A stretch of 64,000 bases of DNA. Origin: Tenrec ecaudatus (Eukaryota; Chordata; Mammalia; Afrosoricida; Tenrecidae). Of this stretch, positions 33,508-44,305 are shown piece by piece. Within the stretch, counting starts at the first letter, position 1. Every line of letters starts with the position of its first letter. Under the pieces are notes generated by a model. That model did no database searches. It had not been told where the DNA came from and was given only the letters and a program-made list of their open reading frames with translations. Location of the stretch: the NCBI RefSeq assembly GCF_050624435.1, contig NC_134531.1, positions 250,928,812-250,992,811 of the forward strand. The letters are read 5' to 3'. The translations under genes were made by a program, and so were the position numbers.

Positions 33508-35015
33508 CTATTGTTAGGAGCTGTCCAGTTGGTTCCAATCCTGTATACTGCCTTGTCCTGTGACATTCTCATAGTTATTTTCACCCCCAATTATTGTCGC
33601 CACTGTGTCAATCCAGCTTGTTGAAGGTCTTTCTGTTTTTCACTGACCCTCTGCTTCACCCAGCTTGATTCCCTTTGCAAGGGAATGGTCCCTTCTAGTA
33701 ACGTGTCCAAAATCCTACAGGCAAAGTGCTACCATCCTCAATTCCAAGGTGGAGTCTTACTGTACTTCTTCCAAGATGGGTATTTTTCTTCTGACTTGGT
33801 ATTTTTAAGTCCATGTATTTTCAATATTCTTTTGGTACTTTCATGGTACTTTCAATATTCCAGCACCATAATGGAAATTCATCAGTTATTCTGTGGTCTT
33901 CCTTATTTATTGTCCAACTTTCACATGCACATGAGGGGATTGGAAATACTATACCTTTGATCAGGTGCACTTTAACCTTCAAAATGACAACTGTGTTCTT
34001 TAATGCTTCAAAAAAGTTTGTGCAGCAGATTTGCCCAATGCAATAATACATTGTTTGGTTTTCCTTACTACTTCTATATGTGAATCAAAGTAAAACGACA
34101 TCTTTGAGAAATTCAATCTTTTCTATTTAGTATGATACTGTTTATTTGTCTAGTTGTGAGGACTTTTTAATGTTGAGTTGTAATTCACTCTGTGGTTTCC
34201 ATCAGAAAGTGCTTCAAATCCTCATTGCTTTCAGCAAGCAAGGTTGTATCACTTTCAAATTGCAAGTTATTAATAAGCCTTCCTCCAATCCTGATGCTTC
34301 ATTTATCTTTACACAGTCCAGATGCTCACATTGTTTACGCAACATAAAAAGTGAAAAGTTTGGTGAAAGGATACAAGTTTGGATGCACACCTTTCCTGAT
34401 TTTCAAAGATGTGGTATGTCCTTCTTTAGCTTGAATCATGGTCTCTTGATCTCTACATAGGTTCTACATGAGCACATTGAAGTGTTCTAGAATTCCACTC
34501 ATTACATTGTTATTTATAATTTGCTAGGATCCATAAAGTCCAATGAGTTTACATAGTTAATAAAAACAAACATCTTTACAGGTGCATAGTGAAAAAGTTT
34601 ATTTATGACAGATTTCAAAAATGAAGAGAAAACAGATGCACAAAAGCATCACAAGCACAAGTAAATATTTCCTCTATTTTCCTGCTTTTAGATAAGATCT
34701 GTCCGACATCGACAAGGATATCCTTTGTTCCACACCCTTTTTTGAATCCAGTTGGAATTTCTGCCAACACTTCTTGTCAATGTACTCCACAGTCATTAAA
34801 AAAATTGTCATCAGCTAAATTTTACATGCATGTGATAATAATGGTATTGCCTGATAATTTGTGCATTCCGTTGGGTTACCTTTCTTTGCATAGACGCAGT
34901 TGTGGCTGTCTTCCTATTTTTTTGTCCAGGTCGTTTGTTTTCCAAAATTCTTGGCATAAACTAATGACGGCTCCAGGGCTTCATCAGCTTGTTGAAAACA
35001 TTTCAGCTGCTTACA
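33508..35015 (-). mobile_element. RTE LINE, 3' half, copy B (inverted)
   Basis: On plus it reads as antisense RTE: 'ttgttaggagctgtccagtt' (3' end), 'actgtgtcaatccagcttgt', 'gtaacgtgtccaaaatccta', 'cttccttatttattgtccaa', 'cgcagttgtggctgtcttcc' and 'gaaaacatttcagctgctta'. It runs from the 3' terminus into the middle of the reverse transcriptase. It faces copy A tail to tail across about 80 bp. Frames are broken. Confidence 0.9.
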
Positions 35016-35170
35016 GGTAACCAAACACCTTGGGGGAATGAGTGATAGCACCTGGGGATTGAGGACCATTGTCTAAAGGACACCAAGGTCAATTGGAATA
35101 ACACAATCCACATGACTATATGCTACATGCAGCTTTGGTGAGTAGTAACTCAGGTCGTCAAAACCTGTAA

Positions 35171-35363
35171 CAGTGCTTCTCAACCTTCCTCATGCCGTGA
35201 CCCTTTCATACAGTTCCTCATGTTGTGGTGACCCCCCAACCATAAAATTATTTTCGTTGCTACTTCATAACTCTCATTTTGCTACTGGTATGAATCGGGT
35301 GACCCCTGTAAAAGGGTTGTTTGACTCCCAAAGGGGTCACGACCCACAGGTTGAGAACCACTG
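35171..35363. mobile_element. SPIN-like non-autonomous hAT transposon
   Basis: It starts 'cagtgcttctcaaccttcct' and ends 'aggttgagaaccactg', giving inverted termini CAGTG-n-TTCTCAACCT with one mismatch. The flanks are acctgtaa (35,163-35,170) and acctataa (35,364-35,371), an 8-bp target duplication with one difference, as expected for hAT elements. The interior ('ccataaaattattttcgttg') matches the SPIN/URR1 group from memory. About 193 bp with no coding sequence, so it must have been moved by a full element elsewhere. Confidence 0.85.
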
Positions 35364-35439
35364 ACCTATAAGCAGCCATTTAAGGTATTTGCCTCTCCTC
35401 ATGCTGAAAAGAGAAGAGTCATGAAATAGAAGGGCATAT

Positions 35440-36345
35440 GGAGATAATTAGTTCAAGGAGCTAATGGACCACATGAACCTTAGTCTCCACAACTGAGAGA
35501 GCAGAACTACTTGGTGCCTGGGTACCACTCCTAACTGCTGTGAAAGGGATCATATTTGAAGGTCCTGCATACAGTGGGAGGCAAATGTGGAACAAAACTT
35601 AAAATCATATAAAAGATCAGGCTTCCTGGTCTGATAAGAGAATGGTGGAACCATCAAGTCTGGAACCGAACTCTCCTCTGTGACTCAGTTTTCAGACAAA
35701 CAATAGTAATGGGGAACAAAAACACTACGGAGGTATGCAAATCTTAGCATAATCGACCACTCAAAATAAAAAAAAGGCAGCGTGTGCCTAAGGACCAAGT
35801 TTGGAAAAGTTAGGAACGAAGGAAGAATGGAAACCCAAAGCACAGGGAGGAAATGGAATACCGGTGAAGTGATGGTACATCTGGGGCTTACAAGAAAGGC
35901 GACGGAACAAAGAGTATATGGTTGTTGACTATAAAATGCATGGTCATCCCACAACACAGGGATCCAGGATAGAGAAACCTCTCAGGACCAAGAGGTACTA
36001 GGAGGAGAAGGGGAAGGTGGGGGGAGAAAGGGGGAATCGATCACAAGGATCAACATATAACCACCCTCCCAGGGGGATGAACAACAGAAAAGTGGGCGAA
36101 GGGAGACAGAGGATGATGTAAGATATGAAAATGATAACCTAGAGTTTATCAAGTGTTCGTGAGGGAGGGAGGGTGGGGGCGGGAGGGGGAAATGAGGAGC
36201 TGATATCAAGGGCTCAAGTAGGAACACAGTGGTTTGAAAATGATGATGGCAACATAGGTACCAATGTGCTTGACAGAATGGATGAATTATGGATTGTGAT
36301 AAGAGCTGTAACAGCCCCCAATAAAAGTATATAATAATAATAATA
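35440..36345 (+). mobile_element. L1-like LINE 3' UTR, longer copy
   Basis: Begins near 'gagctaatggaccacatgaa', passes 'gcaaatgtggaacaaaactt' and 'gatcaggcttcctggtctga', then a G-rich tract ('gaggagaaggggaaggtggg'), and 'gatgaacaacagaaaagtgg'. It ends 'cagcccccaataaaagtat' (36,312-36,330) and an A/T-rich tail with TAA triplets. It links the 'ctaatggaccac' body type with the shared AATAAA terminus. Confidence 0.75.
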
Positions 36346-36466
36346 ATAAAACAAACTGACGGCCTATTCTGTAACCTTTTACTCAATTCACAAGGGAAAA
36401 ATTAAATGTTCAATAATTTATAGTCAAATGCTTTGGGAACTAAAATAGTGTCTCTTCCTGGAAAGA

Positions 36467-36600
36467 TCAAACCCATTGGCATTGAGTCCATTTTGATCCT
36501 CCAAGGGAGCAGACACCCTTACCTTTCTTTAGGGAGTGGCTGGTGGCTTTGAACTACAGGTGAGCAGCCCCGTGTTGATTGCACAATCGCACAGGCTTCT
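36467..36600 (-). mobile_element. AfroSINE-type SINE with internal deletion
   Basis: On plus: tail 'cattggcattgagtccattt', then directly 'gagtggctggtggctttgaa', 'ctacaggtgagcagcc' and a degraded head. About 60 bp of the body is missing. Confidence 0.75.
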
Positions 36601-36839
36601 TTAGGTGTAGAAAATGGCCCTGTGCTAAACTGCTCTCCTCAACCTTGGCAGTGATGAAAGAGGTGGTTGGGAAATAATGGGACAAATAAGAGAGGGCATT
36701 GTACAATCATTTCCCCCATGCCATTTGAATATTTTTGTCTTTGAAGGAAAGTTTTGTCTAGTTTACTTCCCCAAATCTGGAGGCATTTTCAAAATATTGA
36801 CTTTCAGGGAACCTGAAAACGATTTAAAGCAGTATTATG

Positions 36840-36945
36840 ATAAAGTGGGGTGAATGCAATACTTTGGAAGTAGACATATCTAAACCGGATTCCAGGTCTG
36901 TCTTATCTTTGAGACTTAGCTTTCTCATCAGTAAAATTTCCAAAT
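36840..36945 (+). mobile_element. MIR SINE fragment
   Basis: 'gattccaggtctgtcttatc' followed by 'gagacttagctttctcatca' and 'gtaaaat' corresponds to the MIR core ('ctgagcctcagtttcctcatctgtaaaat' type). Diverged. Confidence 0.55.
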
Positions 36946-37189
36946 ATTAATTTTTAAAAAGCCAACCCCCAAACAGAGAACACACTTTTCACTGGACATG
37001 GAAATAAGCAAACATTTATATCTGATGATCCTCATATCACAGGACACAATAGGTCCTAATAGTCCACTCCACCTTGGACCAAGTCTACATAGAATCATCC
37101 AGGTCATTTGTTCTACAGGATTTTTATTTTGCATAGCTTTCACGCTTCTAAGTAATTTCCTTTCTTTTTTTTGGAGGGGGTAGCAAATT

Positions 37190-37843
37190 TGTCAAACTAT
37201 TCACATATTATGAAACTCGCCCTTTTCATATGAACAAGCCAGAGACATTTAGTATATTCACAAGATTATATAACCACCACTCCTGATTCCATGACCTTTT
37301 TCACCACCCCCAAACCGCTAGCAGTATTTCCTCATTCCCCCTGCTTCCCACCTGCAGGTCACCACTAATCTTCTTTCTGCCTCTATGAGTTTGCTAATTC
37401 TTGAAATTTTCATAAATGAAGTCATTCAATATGTGCCCTTTGGTGCCTGACTTGTTTCACTTAGCACAGAGTTTTCAAGGTCCAGCCATGCTATCGATAC
37501 TGTACATCATCCTGTTTTATTGCCAAACACTGCGTTATTTTTATCCATTCATCAAGGGATATGTTTTTGTGTTGCTTGCGATTTGGGGAAATTATGAAAA
37601 TGGCTGCTATGAACATTCCTGTACAGGTGTTTGGGCGGTCACATTTTCAGTTCTCATAGATCCATGTTCAGGAGTTGGGTTTCCCTGTTATACGGTAAAC
37701 CTATGTTTAACTTTTTTAAGGATGTGCGAAACTGTTGCACTGTGGCTGCATCATTCCAAAGCCGCATGTTTGCGGTTCACATTTCTCTACACGTGCCATT
37801 GCCCATTAGTTTTATTATAGTCATCCTGGTAGGTAGTAAGTGA
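37190..37843 (-). mobile_element. older L1 (L1M type) 3' region
   Basis: On plus it is the antisense of a classic mammalian L1 end: 'tttgctaattcttgaaattt', 'tcacttagcacagagttttc', 'ttatccattcatcaagggat', 'ggctgctatgaacattcctg' and 'aaactgttgcactgtggctg'. It carries no working frame. It is joined directly to RTE copy B2 at about 37,843. Confidence 0.85.
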
Positions 37844-39380
37844 AAATTTACCTGAGCATTCTGTTGGGCCACCTATCTTTGGAATGGGCACAAATATAGA
37901 TTTTTTCCAGTGATTTGGTCAGGTAGCTGTCTTCCAAATTTCCTGGCTTAGACAAGTGGGTGCTTCCAGTGCGTCTTCAGTTTTCTGAAGCATTTCAGTG
38001 GGTGGTTCTTCAGTTCCTGGAGCCTTGTTTGTTGGCGAATGCGTTGAGTACAGCTTGTACTTCTTCTTCAGCACCATTGGTTCTTGTTTATATGCCACCT
38101 CCAGAAATGGTGGATTGTCCACTCGTTTTTGGTACAGTGAAACTGCATCTGCTTTCCATCTTCTCTGGATGCCTTGTGCATCATTCAATATTTTGCCTGT
38201 AGAATCCTTCAAAATTGCAATTTGAAGCATGATTTTTTTAGTCCTTTCAGTTTCAGACCTGCTTAAGCAGATCTTTTAGTTTTCCATTGCACATTTTGCT
38301 ATCATACTTAGCTTTGTCTGCCTGAGCTGCCCTTGGAAGTGTTCTGCTTAGCTCGTTTCTTCTGTTTGCTTTAGCTGCTGTGCAGTGATTGACAGCATGT
38401 TTCAGAGTGGCCTCTGACATTTACTTTGATCTTTTCTTTCTTCCCTGCCTTTTTAATGACCTTTTGCTTTCTTCCTGAATGATGGTCCTGATGTCTTCCT
38501 ACAGCTCATGGGGTCTTCTGTCAGCAGGGTTCACTATGTCAGAGTTGTTCTGGAGGTGTTTTCAAAATTCACGTGGGATAGACTGAAGATCATATTTTGG
38601 CTCCTGTACACTTGTTTAAACTACTTACATGTGAGCACTGGATGACCAGTTCCACACTTTGTCTCTGGCTTGGTTTAGCTGCTGATCTTGGGCTTCTTTA
38701 TCGTCTCTTCCCACAGATGTCAATTTGATTTCTGTGTATTCCATCTAGGAAAGCCCATGTGTATGTCGCCTTTCATATTGTTGAAAAAAGTATTTGCTAT
38801 GAACAAGTTGTTGGTTTTGTAAAATTCTGTCATGCAAACTCCAACTTGATTTCTATCACCAAGTCCGTATTTTCGCAGAGAGCATTGTACTTCATGGTGA
38901 ATTTAGCAAGATCCTTTCTTCTGTCAATGAATATTTAACCAGTCCTTTTAATTGTGCTATTCCCAGCATAGTAAATCATGATCTTCTGATTAAAAAAGAC
39001 TAATCCCAGTCCATTTCAGGCATCTAATGCCTAAGATATTAATCTTCATGTGTTCTATTTCATTTTGACCACTCGCAACTTTCCTAAATTCATTCTTCTC
39101 ATATTCAAACTTCTGGTCATTAGAAGATCTTTGCAGCTGTTTCTCTTTACCTGGAGTCGTGCCCCATCAACAAATGAAGACCCTGGAGGCTCCACTCCCA
39201 CATGCTTCACCTGACACTCAGGTCACACACACTCACGACTCTCCTCCAACAACTTAGCTCCTCTTCAGTAACATTTCAAGTACCCTCTGACTTGAGGGGC
39301 CCAGCTGCCAGCAATATCTCTGACTGTTGTGTTTCCTTTGTTTAGACTTTCAGTACTTGAAAATGCTTCCAAGGTAGGCA
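37844..39380 (-). mobile_element. RTE LINE, 5' half, copy B2 (inverted)
   Basis: Antisense RTE from the middle of the reverse transcriptase to the 5' region. In translation on minus, 38,230-37,919 reads ILKDSTGKILNDAQ...RRWK...SLYQKRV and EVAYKQEPMVLK, followed by NKAPGTEE, the conserved region before the palm in Bov-B-like elements. On plus, 'gtcaatttgatttctgtgta' and 'gatctttgcagctgtttctc' mark the endonuclease. It overlaps copy B in element coordinates, so the two are separate insertions. Its 3' end is lost. Confidence 0.88.
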
Positions 39381-39381
39381 T

Positions 39382-41420
39382 TCAACAATGGCTATAGCAG
39401 TAAATTGATAGGGAACTGCACAGTGTTCAAGCCGAATTCAGAAGAGGACAAGGAAGAAGGAGTATCATTACTGATGTCAGATGGATCTTGGCTCAAAGTA
39501 GAGCATACTAGAAAGATGTTTACTTGTGTTTAATTGACTCTTCAAAGGCATTTAACTGCATAGACCATAATAAATGGCAGATAACCTTGTACATGGATCA
39601 GGAGACAGTTGTGCAAACAGAACAGGGGTTTAAAATCAGGAAAGGTGGTCAGGATTATATACTGTCATCATACTTGTTCAATCTATATGCTAAACGAATA
39701 ATCAGAGACACTGGAATATATGAAGAAGAGTGTGACATCAGGATAGGAGGAAGGCTTATTAACAATTTCAGGCATGTAGATGACACAACTTTGCTTGCTG
39801 AAAGTGAGGAAGACTTGAAGCACATGTTGATGAAGATCAAGGATTGGAGCCTTCAGTATGGATTATAACTCAATGTAAGGAAGCCCGAAATCCTTACCAC
39901 TGGATCAACAGGTAGCATAATGATAAATGGAGAAAAGGGTGCCAAAGGTTTTGTCTTACTTGGATCCACAGTCAATGCTCATGGAAGCAACAGTCTAACA
40001 ATCAAAAGATGTATCACATAAGGAAAATCTACAACACAAAACTTCTTTAGAATAAGGTGCTCCTTTTTAAAAAAATTAATCATTTTATTAGGGGCTCATA
40101 CAACTCTTATCACAATCCATACATACATCAGTTGTGTAAAGCACATCTGTACATTTATTTCCCTCATCATTCTCAAAACATTTGCTTTCCACTTAAGCCC
40201 CTGTCATCAGGTCCTCATTTTCCCCCTCCCTCCTTGCTCCCCGCTCCCTCATGAGTCCTTGATAATTTATACATTATTATTTTGTCATATCTTGCCCTGT
40301 CCAAAGTCTCCCTTCACTGACTTTTCTGTTGTCCATCCCCCATGGAGGAGGTCACATGTAGATCCTTGTAATCGGTTCCCTCTTTCCAACCCGTTTCCCC
40401 TCTACACTCCCAGTATTGCCACTCACATCACTGGTCCTGAAGGGATCATCCGCCCTGGATTCCCTGTGTTTCTGGTTGCTATCTGTACCAGTGTACATCC
40501 TCTGGTGTAGCTGGACTTGCAAGGTAGAATTTGGATCATGATTGCCGGGGCAGCATTTAGGAACTAGAGGAAAGTTGTATTTTTCATCATTGCTACATCG
40601 CACCTTGACTGGCTCATCTCCTCCCCTAGACCCCTCAGCAAGGGATGTCCAGTGGCCTACAAATGGGCTTTGGGTCTCCACTCTGAACTCCCCACCTCAT
40701 TCACTGTGGTAAGATTTTTTTGTTCTGATGATGTCTTATACCTGATCCCTTCGACACCTTGTAATTGCACAGGCTGGTGTGCTTCCTCCATGTGGGCTTT
40801 GTTGTTTCTGAGCTAGATGTCCGCTTGTTTACCTTCAAGCCTTTAAGATCCCAGAAGCGATACCTTTTGATAGCCGGGCACCATCAGCTTTCTTCGCCAC
40901 ATTTGCTTATGCACCCATTTGTCTTCAGCGATCGTATCATGGAAGTGTAAGGTGCTCCTTTTCCAAGCCACGGCATGGCATTCTCCATTGCATCATATTT
41001 AGGTGAAAGTTGGACATTGACTAAGAAAGACCATAGAAGAATCAATGCATTTGAATCGTGGCGCTGGAGAAGAATATTGAAAGTACCATGCACTGCTAAA
41101 AGGAAACACTGGTCTGTATTGGATGATGAAAGGTCCGAGTGCTCCTTAAAGGCAAGATGTCAAGATTTATTCTTATATATTTTGGGCATATGGTCAGGAG
41201 CGACCAATCCCTGGAGAAGGACATCGTGTTTGGTTAATTGGAAGGGTGGCAAACATGAGGAAGGCCCTGGATGAGATGGCCTGACATAGTGACTGAATCA
41301 ATGGGCTCGGGCATAGGAACAATTGTAAGGCTGATGCAGGACCATGCAGTGTTGAGTTCTGTTTGCATATGGTGGCTATGGGTTGGACTCAACTCAATGG
41401 CACCTAACAACAAAACAGTA
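39382..41420 (+). mobile_element. RTE LINE copy C, split by an L1-like insertion
   Basis: RTE sequence runs 39,382-40,067 and resumes at 40,948/40,963 to end in 'caatggcacctaacaacaaa'. The left part keeps a 115-codon frame (39,524-39,868) with the reverse-transcriptase blocks CLIDSSKAFNCIDHNK and DDTTLLAESEEDLKHMLMKI. The catalytic box reads HVDD where F/YADD is expected, and about 25 residues after HNK-W are deleted. The element is therefore inactive. Its tail runs directly into a minus-strand SINE. Confidence 0.93.
40068..40947 (-). mobile_element. L1-like LINE 3' end inserted in RTE copy C
   Basis: A perfect 15-bp duplication, taaggtgctcctttt, flanks it (40,053-40,067 and 40,948-40,962). 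On plus it begins with T/A-rich sequence and 'aatcattttattaggggctc' (40,078-40,097), the antisense of the family terminus. It continues through 'gacctcctcc'-type G-rich tracts in antisense to 'gggcaccatcagctttcttc' and stops near 'gatcgtatcatgg'. It is 880 bp, 5'-truncated and non-coding. It is the best-preserved reference copy of this family here. Confidence 0.93.
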
Positions 41421-41424
41421 GGGA

Positions 41425-41586
41425 TGCTTCCTGATTGTAGTGACTCTATAGGACAGGGTAGAACTGCCCCTGTGGGTTCAGGAGACTGTAACACTTTACA
41501 GGAGTAGATAGCCTCATCTCTCTCCTAAGGACAGACTGGTGGTTTCAAACTGCTGACCTTGAGGTTAACAACCTAAGGTGTAACCG
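41425..41586 (-). mobile_element. AfroSINE-type SINE abutting the RTE tail
   Basis: On plus: 'tagtgactctataggacagg', 'gaactgcccctgtgggttca', 'actggtggtttcaaactgct' and 'gaccttgaggtt'. The SINE tail meets the RTE tail (41,400-41,425), so the shared end sequence lies between two inverted elements. Confidence 0.85.
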
Positions 41587-41630
41587 AGTCAGAATTAACT
41601 CAATAACAGTTAGGTTTGGTTTTTAGAGTA
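41587..41630 (+). mobile_element. AfroSINE-type SINE tail fragment
   Basis: About 40 bases, 'cgagtcagaattaactcaat' then 'aacagttaggtttggttttt', are the terminal part of a plus-strand SINE with nothing of its head or body. Confidence 0.6.
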
Positions 41631-41704
41631 GATATGAAAAAGTATCTCATCATTTTTATGTGCATTTTCCTTTTGACTAATTATTTTAAGTATCATTATT
41701 TAGT

Positions 41705-42090
41705 AAAAAATGATTTATTGTGAATTGGGTGAAGATTTCCAGATGATCATCAGTTTTATATCCAATAATTTAAAAACATTTGATCCTATCTTCTTCACTG
41801 CAACCCCCAGTGTACTATTATCACTTACACAACTTTCTCCTTCTCCTTTCCATTTCTACTTTCCTAACCCTTCTGACCTTTGTTCCATGGGGAACTGCTT
41901 CTCGGTTGATGTTAGATGATTGATTATTCTAAGGTGTACATACCTCTCTTTGTTCCTCTTAAAAATCTGGCTCTTCTTTGGTGGAGAACTGAGACAAGGA
42001 CACAAGTTTAGTTCCAGATCTTAAGAGATGTTGCTTATTGGCTGGTAGTATGGATCCTTTGGAGAAATGGATACTCAAATCTGTTTGTTT
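41705..42090 (-). mobile_element. L1-like LINE 3' UTR fragment
   Basis: Antisense order as in 27,015: 'tttattgtgaattgggtgaa', 'gatttccagatgatcatcag', 'tatccaataatttaaaaaca', 'ttctaaggtgtacatacctc' and 'ggctcttctttggtggagaa'. Shorter and more diverged than that copy. Confidence 0.7.
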
Positions 42091-42269
42091 CACTTTGCAC
42101 TATATCCTAAACTTTGATCTTATTATAGTGCTAAACTTTCTGATAGTTCCTAAAGAGACACACCTGAAGGTGCAATGAGGTATCTGTCCTTTAATAAAAA
42201 CCCAGATCTACTGTACAAAACCCTGAACTATGAGTCTGACATCTGAAGCTTCATCATGTTTCTGCCGCA

Positions 42270-42400
42270 ACTTGTCTGTGAGGTCTAGGGTAAATAGCTG
42301 TGAGCCTCTGTTTCCTCATCAAGATGACAGGAAACATCATCCAGGACTATTCGTCTTAATCCAGAAAGCACAGTCCTGTGCAGCTGCTTTGTAGCAGGTG
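42270..42400 (+). mobile_element. MIR SINE fragment
   Basis: 'gtaaatagctgtgagcctct' followed by 'gtttcctcatcaagatgaca' matches the MIR core 'gagcctcagtttcctcatct'. Confidence 0.6.
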
Positions 42401-42689
42401 GAGCACGAGGCCTTTGGACCATAAATAATGAGGCTTGGTTGGCTTATCTGATGTTCCTTGATATCTAGACATATCAAAGTGAGTGACTCAATATAACAAG
42501 GTGAAGCTAGTTATAGGAAAGAGAACCAAATTACTGTGGAAATCCCTACAAGGGAGCAACGTGCTCCGCCTAACCTATATCAAGTGACTTCAGGGAAGAG
42601 GGTTTCTGAATGTCTTCCTTAATTTTTTGAACAGAAGATCCTCTGCCTTCTTAGTGTGACTACTGTATTGTGGTGAGTGAGATTATATT

Positions 42690-43029
42690 ATGCATTACCC
42701 AAGTCTTAACACTACACATTTTCTTTTATTGTTTTTTGCTTGTTCATATTGGGGTTTCTCTCAGATGTGTTATGTCATTGAAGCATACCCTCTTGAATTT
42801 GTGTTATATGTTTTTCTGGTTTTCAGAATATGAAACCCATGATTGATGAACCTAGAGGAACAGCCAATACGGTAAGGGTTTCTGGTGGCGGTGGCGGTGG
42901 TGGTGGGGTACAGGTGTGGTTGTGCTGAGGGTGTGTTGTCAAGGGAGTTGATGTCAAGGAGTCCAGGAAGGAAAAGAATGCTTGGAAACTGGTTGTGGTA
43001 GCAATTGTATAATACCACTTGAACTATGG

Positions 43030-43033
<4 letters not shown>
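42690..43033 (+). mobile_element. LINE 3' end, second type
   Basis: Shares with 51,960-52,310 the words 'atatgaaacccatgattgat', 'gttgatgtcaaggagtccag' and 'ggttgtggtagcaattgtat', in the same order and spacing. The GGC/GGT run at 42,885-42,905 is an expansion absent from the other copy. Probably an L1-lineage end distinct from the 'gagcccctaataaaatg' family. Confidence 0.6.

Positions 43034-43083
<50 letters not shown>
43034..43083. repeat. (TA)n microsatellite
   Basis: About 50 bases of pure TA, grown from the A/T-rich tail of the preceding LINE end. Confidence 0.97.
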
Positions 43084-43085
<2 letters not shown>

Positions 43086-43235
43086 TCAATGAAAAACAAA
43101 ACAAAAAATTACAAGTTGTCAGATCCCCATACTATAAGCTTCTCAATGGTCAAGAACTGTATTTTCTCCATGCCATGAAAGTTTTCTAAGGTGTTGGATA
43201 GCACTCTGTATCCTGTGGAGTCCTCAGCATCCTTT

Positions 43236-44280
43236 ATTTTATGTTGCTGATGAGACCTAAAAAATAACCCCAGGTCATCTAGCTGAGAAGCATCAAAGCC
43301 CACATGGAAGAAGCAAACAAGCCTGTCTGACCGCAAGGTGCAGAAGGGACCAGTTATCCAACATCAAAGAGCTAAAAACCATATCAGTGGGTGCCCACCT
43401 CCCTGATACCATCAATGAAGCCAAATGTGTGCATAAGCAAATGTGGTGAAGAAAGCAGATGGTGTCCAGCTATCAAAAGATATAGCATCTGAGGTCTTAA
43501 AGGCTTGAAGATAAACAAGTGGCTATATAGCTCAGAAGCAACAAAGCCCACATGGAAGAAACACACCAACCTGTGTGACCACGAGCTGTTGAAGGGAGCA
43601 GGTATCAAGCATCAAGGAACAAAATATCATATCATTGAAAATGTGGGTGAGTGCAGAGTGGAGACTCAAAGCCCAATAGTAGCCAAACGGACAGCCCTTG
43701 CTGAGGGAGTGTGGGGAGGAGATAAACCAGGCAGGGTGCAGGGTAGCAACGATGAAACATATAACTTTCCTCTAGTTCTTAAATACTTCCTCCCCCCTCC
43801 CCCACTATCATAATCCCAATTCTATCTTGCAAATCTGGCTAGACCAGAGGATGTACATTGGTACAGATAGCAACTGGAATCACAAGGAATCCAGGACAGA
43901 TGACTCCTCCAGAACCAGTGATGAGAGTGGCGATGCCTGGAGGGTGGAGAGAATGTGGGGTAGAAAGGGGGAACTGATTACAAGAATCTACATATAGCCT
44001 CCTCCCTGGGGGAGGGACAACAGAGAAGAGGGCAGGGTGAGACGTCAGACAGTGTAATATATGACAAAATAATAATAATCTATGAATGATGAAGGGTTCA
44101 TGAGGTAGCGGGGAGTGGGGAGGGAGAGGGAAAATGAGCAGCAGATAGTAAGGGCTCAAGTAGAAAGCAAATGTTTTTAGAATGATGATGGCAACAAATG
44201 TACATGTGTTCTTGACACAATGGATGTATGTATAGATTGTGATAAGAATTGTACAAGCCCACAATAAAATGATTGAAAAA
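43236..44280 (+). mobile_element. L1-like LINE 3' end with internal duplication
   Basis: Contains 'gaagcatcaaagcccacatg' at about 43,286 and the related 'gaagcaacaaagcccacatg' at about 43,535, so a block of roughly 110 bp is present twice about 250 bp apart. It then shows the usual order: 'gtggagactcaaagcccaat', 'gaggatgtacattggtacag', G-rich tract at 44,106-44,130, and terminus 'aagcccacaataaaatgatt' (44,255-44,274) with A-rich tail. The next copy is inserted in that tail. Confidence 0.85.
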
Positions 44281-44305
44281 ATAATCCCATAAAAATCTAT
44301 TAAAA

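Noticed and set aside
39524-39868. 115-codon frame with reverse-transcriptase motifs as a functional gene
   Set aside because: It is part of a decayed RTE copy: about 25 residues are missing, the catalytic box is HVDD, and the element is interrupted by another insertion. Annotated as a mobile element.
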